A stretch of 64,000 bases of DNA from contig NZ_JAHXYH010000004.1 of NCBI RefSeq assembly GCF_019970065.1, positions 248,001 to 312,000 on the forward strand, given 5' to 3'. Source of the DNA: Chryseobacterium sp. OSA05B. GTDB lineage: Bacteria > Bacteroidota > Bacteroidia > Flavobacteriales > Weeksellaceae. Positions 1 to 8,626 of this stretch are shown in pieces. Made by a program: the position numbers and the translations under genes. Within the stretch, counting starts at the first letter, position 1, and the number at the start of each line of letters is the position of its first letter. The notes beneath the pieces were generated by a model, which did no database searches, was not told the DNA's origin, and saw only the letters and a list, made by a program, of their open reading frames with translations.

Positions 1-903
1 TTCCAAAACGGTTACCGTTTTCCTTCTTTATTTGAAGCATTGTCATTCGTTAATAACGGAAATGTAAGAAGAGTAGGCGGGCTCACAAAGGCTAACGATG
101 GACTCGGTTATCTTGAAAATTCCTACACGCTGGCTTCTATAGATCAGTTTATTTCCGCCGTGAATAAAGACGTAGATGCAGGCGGAAACCAGAATCAGTC
201 TGCATTGAAAAGCAGAAATATTCTGACCGCCGCCAATCTGCCGAAATTACAGCCGGAAAAGGTGACGTCTTTTGAAGTAGGCTACAAATCTGCTTTATTC
301 AACAGCAGACTTGTCATCGACTGGGATTTCTATTACAATATCTATGAAGGTTTTCTGGGACAGGTGGAAGTGGCAGTGCCCAAAAATGAAAATATCGGAA
401 GCGATAATGCTGTGTTAGCGATGCTGGACAGAAGTAAGCAGGACCGATACAGGGTTTATACCAACAGTACCAGTAAATACAAAAGTTTTGGAACGTCATT
501 GGGAATTCGTTATAACCTCGTGAGAAATTATAATGTCAATGTAAACGTGTCCTATAACGACCTTATTTCAACCAATACTTCAGATCTTTTTATTACGGCT
601 TTTAATACCCCTAAATGGGCTGTCAATCTAAGCGTTGGAAACAGAGAAATTATAAAAAACATCGGATTTACGGTGGCTGCAAGATGGCAGGACAGTTTCT
701 TATGGGAGAGTCCTTTAGCGTCCGGAAATATTCCGTCCTATTATACCATTGATGCTCAGGCGACATGGAGAATTCCTGAAATAAAAGCGAGTGTTAAAAT
801 TGGAGCGACCAATCTTCTTAACCGACGATATCTTCAATATGCCGCAGGACCTGAAATCGGAGGGCTGTATTATCTGGCATTCACCTATGATCTAAAACTT
901 TAA
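1..903 (+). CDS. TonB-dependent receptor, C-terminal part (5' end outside window)
   Basis: The reading frame is open from base 1, so the gene begins upstream and only about 300 C-terminal residues are seen. The visible part has the alternating aromatic/polar strand pattern of the 22-strand outer-membrane barrel, including an early FQNGYRFPSLFEA-type segment, repeated NxYY/YNL strands, a late 'GATNLLNRRYLQYAAGPEIGG' region and a terminal strand ending in hydrophobic-Leu. It would import a substrate across the outer membrane using TonB energy. It ends 2 bp before a siroheme-synthase/TauE gene, so a role in sulfur assimilation is plausible, but the substrate cannot be read from this fragment. 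Confidence 0.9.
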   Translation, partial: FQNGYRFPSLFEALSFVNNGNVRRVGGLTKANDGLGYLENSYTLASIDQFISAVNKDVDAGGNQNQSALKSRNILTAANLPKLQPEKVTSFEVGYKSALFNSRLVIDWDFYYNIYEGFLGQVEVAVPKNENIGSDNAVLAMLDRSKQDRYRVYTNSTSKYKSFGTSLGIRYNLVRNYNVNVNVSYNDLISTNTSDLFITAFNTPKWAVNLSVGNREIIKNIGFTVAARWQDSFLWESPLASGNIPSYYTIDAQATWRIPEIKASVKIGATNLLNRRYLQYAAGPEIGGLYYLAFTYDLKL

Positions 904-905
904 AT

Positions 906-2435
906 ATGATGAGTAACTCTTTATATCCCATATTCTTAAAGCTCGAGGAATTATCACTGCTCATCATTGGTGGTGGAAATATTGCTCTGGAAAAACTGCA
1001 GTCCGTTTTGGCCAATTCTCCCGGGGCACAGATTAAGCTGGTCGCAAAAGAAATTAGTGATCAGGTAAAGGAACTCAAGCAGAATTATCCCAATCTAACC
1101 CTGCATGAAAGATCGTATACAGATAATGATTTTAACAGTGCAGATTTGGCTATTGTAGCCGTTAATGATATTATCCTGGCCGAGCAGATCCGCAGCAGGG
1201 CCCATCAGAATAATACATTGGTGAATATTGCTGATAAACCAGGTTTGTGTGATTTCTATCTGGGTTCAATTGTCAGAAAGGGAGATCTTAAAATTGCCGT
1301 TTCAACCAATGGAAAATCTCCGACAGTGGCCAAACGGTTACGGGAGATTTTAACAGAAACCATTCCTGATGAAGAAATGGAAGGCTTGCTGGACAATATG
1401 CAAAACATCCGCAATCAGTTAAAAGGTGATTTCACTTACAAAGTCAAAGAACTGAACCGGCTGACCACGGATTATTTAGGTGAAAAAACCATTCAGCCTG
1501 AAGAAACAAAGCTGGAAATGGAAAAACTGATCAACATCACCAAAACAGTACAGAGGAGAGCGAATATCTATCTCGGAATTATAGGCGTTTTCATACTTAT
1601 TGCGGTATTGGCCCTGATCATTTTTCAGTTCAATCTGTCCGGAGATATTCAAAATTTCCTGAGTCAGGACGGGCATATTTTTTACTGGATGCTGCTGGCC
1701 GGTTTTCTGGCTGAAGTCGTTGCCGGATCCATGGGAATGGGATACGGAGTGATCTGTACCACCATTCTCCTGCTTCTGAATATTCCGCCGCCGATAGTGA
1801 GTGCGAGTATTCATTCTGCGGAATCTTTTACATCGGCTGCCGGAAGTATCAGCCATTACAAATTGGGAAATGTCAATAAAAAAATGGTCTGGATCTTATT
1901 TCCTGTGGCGGCTGTGGGAGCTTTTATCGGGGCATTTGCACTCTCTCATTTCGGAGAGAAGTATGCTCACATTGTAAAGCCGGTCATCGCCTGCTATACC
2001 TTGTATTTAGGGATCAATATTCTTAGAAATGCGTTTAAGGGAAAGGATAGAAGAACAGGAAAAAGCATACGGAAAAAAAGAACCAATCTCAGAGTATTGG
2101 GATTGGTTGGCGGATTTATTGATTCTTTTGCAGGAGGCGGCTGGGGACCGCTGGTTACCGGAACCTTGATCAAAGAGGGAAGAACGCCGCGGTATGTAGT
2201 GGGGAGCTCGACCCTGGCTAAATTTTTACTGACTGTTGTAAGCGCTCTAACCTTTATTTTCACCATCGGAATCCATCACTGGAACATTGTGCTGGGGCTT
2301 CTGCTTGGAGGGGTTTTTACGGCTCCTTTCTCAGCGATGTTTACTTCACGGCTTCCTGCTAAAAAAATGTTTGCCATCGTAGGGGTGGTGGTGATTGTGA
2401 TGAGCTTAATTACGATTGTAAGGTCGTTAATGTAA
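906..2435 (+). CDS. Siroheme synthase N-terminal domain fused to TauE/SafE-type permease
   Basis: Residues 1-205 resemble the precorrin-2 dehydrogenase/ferrochelatase half of CysG/Met8: a Rossmann GGGNIALEK loop at 22-30, an NIAD motif around 107-110 and STNGKSP at 133-139. After a charged linker there is a membrane segment (about 220-242), then a TauE/SafE (TSUP) permease with the two characteristic repeats, AEVVAGSMGMGYG near 269-282 and GGFIDSFAGGGWGP near 400. The first half would make siroheme, the cofactor of sulfite reductase; the second would move sulfite or a related anion. Two adjacent ATGs exist (906 and 909). It follows the receptor gene by 2 bp, so they are probably co-transcribed. 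Confidence 0.87.
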   Translation: MMSNSLYPIFLKLEELSLLIIGGGNIALEKLQSVLANSPGAQIKLVAKEISDQVKELKQNYPNLTLHERSYTDNDFNSADLAIVAVNDIILAEQIRSRAHQNNTLVNIADKPGLCDFYLGSIVRKGDLKIAVSTNGKSPTVAKRLREILTETIPDEEMEGLLDNMQNIRNQLKGDFTYKVKELNRLTTDYLGEKTIQPEETKLEMEKLINITKTVQRRANIYLGIIGVFILIAVLALIIFQFNLSGDIQNFLSQDGHIFYWMLLAGFLAEVVAGSMGMGYGVICTTILLLLNIPPPIVSASIHSAESFTSAAGSISHYKLGNVNKKMVWILFPVAAVGAFIGAFALSHFGEKYAHIVKPVIACYTLYLGINILRNAFKGKDRRTGKSIRKKRTNLRVLGLVGGFIDSFAGGGWGPLVTGTLIKEGRTPRYVVGSSTLAKFLLTVVSALTFIFTIGIHHWNIVLGLLLGGVFTAPFSAMFTSRLPAKKMFAIVGVVVIVMSLITIVRSLM

Positions 2436-2809
2436 CCAGCTTCCGGATCTAGGTTTGAGAGATGGAGAGTTTGAGGGTTTGAAAAGTGATGAACTTTATG
2501 ATGTGGGTTTCGGGTTGTCTGAAATCTGGTGTCTGATGTCTCATTTTACTAAAATTCACCATTCACTTGCATAGCAAAATTGACCATTGACATTCCTCAA
2601 TCTCAACCTTAACCGAAAGCCTGATGTCTTGTGTCTGACATCTAGCATCTGAAATTCCGGCTCTTGCATAGCTTATCAGGTGCCGCATATCAGTTATCGA
2701 AATTTTAAATCGGATATAAATATTTGAAAATCAAAATAATGTTAGATTTGTATGTGCCGTATATAAACTTGTTTAGTTTTATTATATTTGAGAAAATCAA
2801 AAAGTTAAA
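2436..2809. repeat. Gene-free stretch with dispersed low-complexity repeat
   Basis: This stretch has no plausible gene. From about 2445 to 2680 it consists of loosely repeated words such as GTTTGAGAG, GTCTGATGTCT, TCTGACATCT and CCATTCACTTGCATAGCAAAATT. The same words in the same order recur at about 23930-24110. Such degenerate intergenic repeats are typical of Chryseobacterium-type genomes. The last 100 bases are AT-rich and probably hold the promoter of the following gene. Confidence 0.6.
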
Positions 2810-3658
2810 ATGTTTCTTACTGAATGTCCTAGAGATGCCATGCAGGGTTGGGGAGAATTTATCCCTACCGGCAAAAAAATAGATTACATCAACTCTCTGA
2901 TGGAGGTTGGCTTTGATGTATTGGACTGTCTGAGTTTTGTTTCCCCTAAAGCAATTCCGCAGATGGCTGATTCTGATGAGGTGGCCAAAAATATTGATAA
3001 ATCCCTGTCTGATACAAAGGTTTCCGCAATCATCGGAAATTATCGCGGTGCTGAAAAAGCATTAAAACATCAGACTGTAGATATTTTAGGGTTTCCGTTC
3101 TCTATTTCGGAAACATTCCAGCACAGAAATACCAACAAAAACCAGGAAGAGGCTTTTGATGAGATCATTAAAATGCTTGAACTGGTTAAAAGTGAAGGAA
3201 AACAGCTGAATATCTATTTCTCCATGGCTTTTGGAAATCCGTATGGCGAAATGTGGAAGTGGGAAGATGTAGATTTTTGGGCCAAAAGATTTTCAGAGAT
3301 CGGAATCAAAGATGTTCTTCTGTCTGATACGACAGGGGTTGCCACTCCTGAAACGATTGCGCTTTTATTCGAAAAAATTCCGTCAAAATACCCTGAAATC
3401 AATTTTGGAGGGCATTTCCATAACCGTTATGAAGATTCTTACTCAAAACTGAAAGCCGCTTACGATAAAGGCTGCAGAAGATTCGACAGTGCCATCAAAG
3501 GAATCGGAGGCTGTCCAATGGCCAAAGATGATCTGGTAGGAAATATGCCTACGGAACAGGTCATCAATTTTATGAGCGTAGAAAAAGCAGAACACAAACT
3601 GAATCTTCTGAATTTTGAAAGCTCATATAATAAAGCGAAGGATATTTTTCATTTTTAA
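2810..3658 (+). CDS. Hydroxymethylglutaryl-CoA lyase-like enzyme
   Basis: The 282-residue protein is a DRE-TIM (HMGL-like) aldolase. It opens with TECPRDAMQGW, where the family has 'E-x-x-R-D-x-x-Q', then SFVSPKAIPQMAD, which matches the HMG-CoA lyase metal/substrate region. Later there are a GGHFHNRY metal-binding His pair and GIGGCPMAKDDLVGNMPTE, the family's Cys-containing signature. It would cleave HMG-CoA to acetyl-CoA and acetoacetate in leucine breakdown. No leucine-pathway genes are adjacent. The start at 2810 is preceded by an A-rich stretch, and the length is normal for the family. Confidence 0.85.
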   Translation: MFLTECPRDAMQGWGEFIPTGKKIDYINSLMEVGFDVLDCLSFVSPKAIPQMADSDEVAKNIDKSLSDTKVSAIIGNYRGAEKALKHQTVDILGFPFSISETFQHRNTNKNQEEAFDEIIKMLELVKSEGKQLNIYFSMAFGNPYGEMWKWEDVDFWAKRFSEIGIKDVLLSDTTGVATPETIALLFEKIPSKYPEINFGGHFHNRYEDSYSKLKAAYDKGCRRFDSAIKGIGGCPMAKDDLVGNMPTEQVINFMSVEKAEHKLNLLNFESSYNKAKDIFHF

Positions 3659-3661
3659 ATA

Positions 3662-4657
3662 ATGGAAAGGATATATATTGTAGCTCTGTTTCTTATTTCA
3701 ACAATTTGTTTTGCGCAAAAGGTTGATAAGCTTTTTAATGAAGAAAAATATGCAGAATTAACCGCTTTAGAAAAAGAAAGTAACAGTTTTACGAATCGCG
3801 AACTTTATTATTTAGGCTTTGCTTTTTTTAGACAGGAAAATGATATAAAAGCGGTTGAGTATTACGATAAAGCATTGGAAAAAGGATTTGACAATCCGGT
3901 AATTTTTTTTCAGAAGGGATTGTCTGAACTGTTTCTTGAGAAATATGATGATGCACTTGTTGATTTTAATATTGCAATTTCTAAACATCCTACGGCTGAA
4001 TTTTATATTGAAAAAGCCCGTGTTTACCGTATAACCAACGATGTCATAAATGAGGAAAAAACATATGCCGAAGGACTTTTGAAATCACTAAAACAAGATG
4101 ACAATTGGTACCTTCAGCTTATAAAGGATGCAGGTAATTTTTATTATGCGCAGACAAAAGATTTTTCAAAGTCTGAAAAGATCTATGCTGATGGTATTTT
4201 AAAATTTCCGCAAAATTATGAGTTGTATGAAAAGAGGATAAAGGCTTTGAACGCAGAAGATAAATTTATCGAAGCAGATCGGATTTTCGAGCAAATGAAA
4301 GATCTGTACTCTAAAAAACTTCTTTCAGAAGACTACATGAAATTTAAAAATGTGCCTGTGGATGAGTTTTCCTGGAATGGGCAGTGGATTAATATTCACA
4401 AATCTTTTGATAAACCCAAAGAATTGCTTGACAGTCTTTATAAAGTTTATTTAATAGATAAAACCGGAAAAAAAATAGAACGTAAGTTTAATATAGAGAA
4501 AACACTTCAGATTGAAAAGACAGATTCTGAATTTGTAATTTGTGAAGAATCCCAAGGTGGTCATACAACTTATCCTATTGGTTTCAAAAATGGAAACTTT
4601 ACCATTAAGGAACTTAGACAGCAGATTGTAAAAATCCTGGACGGTAAAAAGAAATAA
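3662..4657 (+). CDS. Secreted TPR-repeat protein of unknown role
   Basis: This 331-residue protein begins with a signal peptide (ERIYIVALFLISTICFAQ, probable cleavage after FAQ). Residues 25-210 have tetratricopeptide-like helical pairs with alternating Tyr/Leu/Ala positions, for example around LGFAFFRQENDIKAVEYYDKA. The C-terminal third is not recognised and may fold as beta sheet. It starts 3 bp after the HMG-CoA-lyase stop, so the two may be co-transcribed, although no functional link is evident. Confidence 0.75.
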   Translation: MERIYIVALFLISTICFAQKVDKLFNEEKYAELTALEKESNSFTNRELYYLGFAFFRQENDIKAVEYYDKALEKGFDNPVIFFQKGLSELFLEKYDDALVDFNIAISKHPTAEFYIEKARVYRITNDVINEEKTYAEGLLKSLKQDDNWYLQLIKDAGNFYYAQTKDFSKSEKIYADGILKFPQNYELYEKRIKALNAEDKFIEADRIFEQMKDLYSKKLLSEDYMKFKNVPVDEFSWNGQWINIHKSFDKPKELLDSLYKVYLIDKTGKKIERKFNIEKTLQIEKTDSEFVICEESQGGHTTYPIGFKNGNFTIKELRQQIVKILDGKKK

Positions 4658-4674
4658 CTTAAAATATCAATAGG

Positions 4675-4697
4675 AGCGGGTTAAAACCCGCTTTCCT
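4675..4697. terminator. Hairpin after the TPR gene
   Basis: AGCGGGTT (4675-4682) and AACCCGCT (4685-4692) form a perfect 8-bp stem with a 2-nt loop, followed by TTTCC. The T-tract is short, so this may be a terminator or a member of a hairpin repeat family. It is followed by TTTGGCTTTAGCTAAACC, a second small palindromic element lying upstream of the sulfurtransferase start. Confidence 0.5.
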
Positions 4698-4756
4698 GTA
4701 TCAAAACGCATTTGGCTTTAGCTAAACCTATCATTTTAACCCCAAAATCACCAACA

Positions 4757-5593
4757 ATGTCACCCATCATCTCATCATCCGAATTAAGAAACCTTTCAGC
4801 AGAAAACCTCATCCTCCTTGATGCCAGAGTAGGAAAAGACGTCCATCAAACTTATCTGGAAAAACACATCAAAGGAGCCCGTTTCATAGACTTGGATAAA
4901 GATCTGGCTGAGATTGGGGAAGATGCGGCTTTTGGAGGGAGACATCCGCTTCCGGACATCACAAAATTTGCTGAAACGCTTTCAAATCTTGGTGTTTCGG
5001 AAGATGCTCATGTCGTGATATATGATGATAAAAACGGAGCCAATGCAGCAGCAAGAGCCTGGTGGATGCTGAAGTCTTTCGGTTTACAAAATGTTCAGGT
5101 TCTGGATGGAGGATTCCAGGCTGCTGAGAAAAACGGACTAGAATTTTCGTCAGGCGAGGAAACCTTTGAGAAATCTTCGGTTATTAAAAAAGAAGATTGG
5201 CTTCTTCCGGTTAAAGCTTTGGAAACTATTGAAAATGAACTTTTAAGCCATTCTTCAACGGTGGTGGATGTACGAGATGCTTACCGTTATAATGGTGAAT
5301 CTGAACCGATTGATCTCGTAGCCGGACATATTCCTGGAGCCATTAATATTCCTTTTTCTGAAAACCTGGATGAGAACGGAAACTTCCTGAAATCTGAAAT
5401 TTTAAAACAAAAATATACAGAACTTTTAAAAGATAAACCTCAGCATCTTATCATCCATTGCGGATCCGGTGTGACGGCGTGTCATACTATTTTAGCCCTG
5501 AATTATGCAGGTTTTCCTATCCCGGATCTTTATGTAGGCTCGTGGAGCGAATGGAGCAGGAGAGAAGGAAAGGAGATTGCAAGAGAAGTTTAA
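4757..5593 (+). CDS. sseA: 3-mercaptopyruvate/thiosulfate sulfurtransferase
   Basis: This is a two-domain rhodanese of 278 residues. The N-terminal domain has LLDAR, HIKGARFIDLD and YDDKNGANAARAWW-type motifs. The C-terminal domain has VVDVRDAYRYNGE, AGHIPGAINIPF and the active-site loop HCGSGVTACH with the catalytic Cys near residue 235; CGSGVTA is the mercaptopyruvate-sulfurtransferase type of loop. It transfers sulfane sulfur to a thiol acceptor. The ATG at 4757 is chosen because the in-frame TTG at 4712 lies inside a palindromic intergenic element and adds residues foreign to the family. Confidence 0.88.
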   Translation: MSPIISSSELRNLSAENLILLDARVGKDVHQTYLEKHIKGARFIDLDKDLAEIGEDAAFGGRHPLPDITKFAETLSNLGVSEDAHVVIYDDKNGANAAARAWWMLKSFGLQNVQVLDGGFQAAEKNGLEFSSGEETFEKSSVIKKEDWLLPVKALETIENELLSHSSTVVDVRDAYRYNGESEPIDLVAGHIPGAINIPFSENLDENGNFLKSEILKQKYTELLKDKPQHLIIHCGSGVTACHTILALNYAGFPIPDLYVGSWSEWSRREGKEIAREV

Positions 5594-5978
5594 AGACAGG
5601 AAGCGGGAGGCTGGAAGTTACTGACGGGCCTATTATTTCTGGCAGCTTGATTTTAAAAGGCTTCTCATTTATTGAATAACTTTTTTGCTCTCACAGATCA
5701 TACAGATTGAGCAGATTAAAGAAGTAAAAATCTGCGTCATTTGATTCATCTGAGTGAAATTTTAAAACACGTGATGTGTAGCCATTTCTTTCATCAGAAT
5801 CAATGAAATTGCGTCCCTATATAAAACATTACAAAAAAAACATATTTATATAAAAACAGAAAGCCCGGAAATTTTCCGGGTTTTGTATTATTTGATGTAA
5901 AAGTTTTATGTAGCAAAAGAGTGATTTTATGAGCTCTAAAAGCTTCCAACCTCCCGCTTCCATGTTCCTTCCTTCATT
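5594..5978. repeat. Gene-free stretch bounded by an inverted dispersed repeat
   Basis: GGAAGCGGGAGGCTGGAAG (5599-5617) and its near-perfect inverse CTTCCAACCTCCCGCTTCC (5943-5961, one mismatch) bracket this convergent intergenic region. Between them, 5690-5770 carries another degenerate repeat (CACAGATCATACAGATTGAG and AATCTGCGTCATTTGATTC) that resembles words at 11745-11790. A terminator lies at 5861-5886. No gene is seen. Confidence 0.55.
5861..5886. terminator. Terminator between convergent genes
   Basis: CCCGGAAA (5864-5871) pairs perfectly with TTTCCGGG (5873-5880) around one T, preceded by AA and followed by TTTTGTATT. It lies between sseA (+) and the DUF59 gene (-) and could serve sseA. 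Confidence 0.75.
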
Positions 5979-6305
5979 TTAAAGCATTCCTAATTCGAAC
6001 TTCGCTTCTTCACTCATCATATCCTTGTTCCAGCTAGGCTCAAAAGTAAGCTCCAAATCTACGCTTTTCACGCCTTCCACTTCTCCTACCTTGTCTTTTA
6101 CTTCCTGTGGCAGGGATTCTGCAACCGGACAGTTCGGGGTAGTAAGGGTCATGATAATTTTTACATCGCCATCTTCGGAGATCTGTACATCATATATGAG
6201 GCCTAATTCGTAAATATCTACCGGAATTTCTGGGTCGTATACGGATTTTAAGACCTTAATGATTTCCTCACCAATGTCAGCAATTTGATCGTCTGTAAAT
6301 TTCAT
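5979..6305 (-). CDS. DUF59/MIP18-family Fe-S assembly protein
   Basis: The 108-residue protein is a single DUF59 (PaaD/SufT-like) domain. It has VYDPEIPVDIYELGLIY near the N-terminus, the TTPNCPVAESLP motif with the conserved Cys, and a C-terminal V-x-L-x-x-x-P-x-W segment (LELTFEPSW). Family members help mature or transfer Fe-S clusters, often with the SUF system. The start codon is 3 bp downstream of the exonuclease stop, suggesting one transcript with the three upstream minus-strand genes. SUF genes themselves are not in the window. Confidence 0.87.
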   Translation of the reverse strand: MKFTDDQIADIGEEIIKVLKSVYDPEIPVDIYELGLIYDVQISEDGDVKIIMTLTTPNCPVAESLPQEVKDKVGEVEGVKSVDLELTFEPSWNKDMMSEEAKFELGML

Positions 6306-6308
6306 TTT

Positions 6309-7010
6309 TTAATCTAGATTGATATTCCTTTTCAACAAATCTTCCTGGCGCATTCGCCGGAAAACATTTGCCAAAGTTAAGACATCTTTTTCACAATAGT
6401 CAACAATTCGCTGCAAGTCTTTCTCTATGTAGTAGATTGATGAAACCATTGAACCGTCTATATCATCTTTAGGGGTGGGAATTCCGAAGACATGAGCCAG
6501 TAATTCCAGGGATACAAAACTTTTATAGTCCCCAAATTTCCAGAGCTCCATGGTATCGATATGCGGGATTTCCCAGGGCTTTTTCCCAAACATCTGAAAC
6601 GGAACCGGAGGCTGCATCCCATTGATTAGGAAACGTCTGGCGATCCATGGAAAATCAAATTCTTTTCCGTTGTGGGCACAAAGAATGATATTGTTCAGTC
6701 TTGGACTGTTGAAGAGCTCTCCGAATTCCTGAAGCATTTTTTTCTCATCATGACCCGAAAAGCTTTTAATTTTTAAAGTCTCATTCTTTTCTACCATTCC
6801 GATGGTGATGCAGATGATCTTTCCGAACTCGGCCATAATACCTGCCCGGTCATAAAATTCTGCAGCGGTCACCTCATCTTTTCTCTGAAATCTGGTTTTC
6901 TTGTCCCAAAGTTTCTGTTCGGTTTCAGGAAGTTCCTCCCACGAACCGGATCCCGGAACGGTCTCAATATCAAGGAATAAAACTTTTTCTAATGGAATGT
7001 GCTGTATCAT
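6309..7010 (-). CDS. Predicted 3'-5' exonuclease, DEDDy family
   Basis: This 233-residue RNase H-fold exonuclease resembles the PolB-like 3'-5' exonuclease family of Bacteroidota. The first acidic motif is LFLDIET (Asp14, Glu16). The second is in the CAHNGKEFDFPWI segment, and the third is YCEKDVLTL with the Tyr and Asp of a DEDDy active site. It would degrade nucleic acid from the 3' end using two metal ions. There is no polymerase domain. It lies between csaA and the DUF59 gene in a tight minus-strand cluster. Confidence 0.85.
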   Translation of the reverse strand: MIQHIPLEKVLFLDIETVPGSGSWEELPETEQKLWDKKTRFQRKDEVTAAEFYDRAGIMAEFGKIICITIGMVEKNETLKIKSFSGHDEKKMLQEFGELFNSPRLNNIILCAHNGKEFDFPWIARRFLINGMQPPVPFQMFGKKPWEIPHIDTMELWKFGDYKSFVSLELLAHVFGIPTPKDDIDGSMVSSIYYIEKDLQRIVDYCEKDVLTLANVFRRMRQEDLLKRNINLD

Positions 7011-7024
7011 ATGTGTTTGTGTTT

Positions 7025-7372
7025 TTATCCTACCTGCATTCCGTTTTTTACCGGAAGTGATGGTGCTAAAAGGGTAACATCTTTCTTATCTTCTCCATAA
7101 ACGCCCAGTACCAGACATTCACTGAAGAAATTAGCGATCTGTTTTCTGGGGAAATTCACGACAGCCATCACCTGCTTTCCTATCAGTTCTTCTTTCTGAT
7201 AAAGGGAGGTAATCTGAGCCGAAGACTGTTTAATGCCAAGATCTCCGAAATCGATTTCCAGTTGATAAGAAGGGTTTCTTGCTTTTTCAAAATCATTGGC
7301 GGAAACAATTGTTCCGCATCTTATATCTATTTTCTCAAAATCTGTCCAGGATATTTCCGGTTTTATCGTCAT
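7025..7372 (-). CDS. csaA: tRNA-binding protein CsaA
   Basis: The 115-residue protein is one EMAP/Trbp111-like OB-fold domain. DFEKIDIRCGTIVSA starts strand one, ARNPSYQLEIDFG contains the family's 'K/R-N-P-S-Y-x-L' stretch, and VMAVVNFPRKQIANFFSE-CLVLG matches the CsaA core. CsaA dimers bind tRNA or structured RNA and were proposed to have chaperone-like export activity. The gene overlaps the preceding metallopeptidase gene by 4 bp (ATGA), which indicates translational coupling. Confidence 0.9.
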   Translation of the reverse strand: MTIKPEISWTDFEKIDIRCGTIVSANDFEKARNPSYQLEIDFGDLGIKQSSAQITSLYQKEELIGKQVMAVVNFPRKQIANFFSECLVLGVYGEDKKDVTLLAPSLPVKNGMQVG

Positions 7373-7878
7373 GATAATGAATGGATTAAATGTTCTACTT
7401 CTGTTTTTCCTTCTGCATATTTGTGTTGCAGTTCTGATCCTTCGCCCATCCTTCTGTAATATTCCAGCGCTTTGTTTCCAAAGAATTTTTTGTGAAAATC
7501 CGAGACTTCCGGCACCTGTGGAAAAACCTTATGGAAAAGCATTTCATAGTACGCCTGAAATTCCCGCTCATTTTTATCTTCAATGACATGTCCGGGGGCT
7601 TTCTGCCGTACATGAAGCATTTCGTGGGCGACCATATTCAATACGAGGTTCAGATCAAAATCAAATAAATTCCTAGGGATCATTACTTTCTGAGGGCCTC
7701 CCAATTCTCCTTCAGCCGTTAAAAGCATAGAAGTTGGGGAAAGTTCTTCTCTAAAACCAAAGCCGGCAAAGTTTTCATGTTCCAGTTCAAAAGAATGGAT
7801 TAAAAATTTCGCCGCATCCAGTATTTGGTCGTGTTCTTTATAAGCCTCAAGATGTAAATTGATCTGCTCGAAATTCAT
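7369..7878 (-). CDS. Small HExxH zinc-metallopeptidase-like protein
   Basis: The 169-residue protein has a clear zinc-protease helix HEMLH followed by VRQKAPGHVIEDKNEREFQAY, where a downstream Glu could complete the zinc site. No signal peptide or membrane segment is visible, so it is probably cytoplasmic. The family is unnamed to me; a SprT- or DUF-type peptidase is possible. It is the first gene of a four-gene minus-strand cluster (peptidase, csaA, exonuclease, DUF59). Confidence 0.7.
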   Translation of the reverse strand: MNFEQINLHLEAYKEHDQILDAAKFLIHSFELEHENFAGFGFREELSPTSMLLTAEGELGGPQKVMIPRNLFDFDLNLVLNMVAHEMLHVRQKAPGHVIEDKNEREFQAYYEMLFHKVFPQVPEVSDFHKKFFGNKALEYYRRMGEGSELQHKYAEGKTEVEHLIHSLS

Positions 7879-7952
7879 TCAGAATATGTTTTAAACAAAT
7901 GTATTAAAATATTTGAAGTGCTACTTTCTTAAAAATAGAATTTTAGATAGGT

Positions 7953-8109
7953 TTATTCTATCTATAATTACAAAAGAAGCAGATAGTCTCAAAAAAGATA
8001 GTCTTAAATTCCCTAGGAGGTCTTTCTCGAACAAATACCAGTGATCGCAAAAATTATCCCAGCTGGTCACACTGATCTCTCTTCTATTTCTAAAAAGTTT
8101 TTAAAAACG
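7953..8109 (+). pseudogene. Decayed partial copy of the small gene at 9232-9560
   Basis: Bases 7999-8086 align with 9419-9509: both contain CTTAAATT-CC(T)GGAG, an ACTTTCT/TCTTTCT word, AATACC(A/G)GTGAT and GCAAAAATTAT in the same order. The two also share the tail AAAAAGTTTTTAAAAACG (8092-8109 and 9579-9596). In this copy every frame is broken by stops, and about 70 bases before the tail are missing. It is a remnant of a duplicated gene. Confidence 0.6.
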
Positions 8110-8587
8110 ATCAATTTTGTAGTGTTGATTGTAATTCTCTTTTCGTATTGTCTACCTATTTCCCAAAAATGAACAATTTTAAGTAATTAATGTGCTCTTA
8201 TTCTGAATCTAATAAGTATATCACCTTTTGTTAGAGAACTTTTTGACGATAAATTATCACCTATTTTAATTAAGAATCCTAAATTACTAACATTGATTTT
8301 TTTATTTAAAATCCCTTTATTTATCAAGTATTTAGGTCTATTTTGGTGTAAGAAAAATTAATTATAAAACATAAGTGTTTAATAAGTTTATCTTTTGTTT
8401 ACGTTGTTTTTTTTATAGTTGTTTAATTATAAGTGTACAATTACATTTATTTAGGCTTTATAAACGTGTTTAACCTACTAACAGAGCAAGTTTCATGTAA
8501 ATGTGGAAAACTTTTAAGGGTAAAATTCTATCAATTCGTATTTACCTCTTTCTAAATCAGTTCTTTTTTTCGACCTTTGTAACAAAT

Positions 8588-8613
8588 AAACTCGAGATTG
8601 AGCTCTCGAGTTT
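8588..8613 (+). promoter_or_regulatory. Perfect 9-bp hairpin in leader of micro-peptide
   Basis: AAACTCGAG (8588-8596) and CTCGAGTTT (8605-8613) are perfectly complementary, with an 8-nt loop between them. The hairpin ends 13 nt before the ATG at 8627 and could limit ribosome access. It has no T-tract, so it is unlikely to be a terminator. Confidence 0.55.
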
Positions 8614-8626
8614 ACAATTTTCCAAA

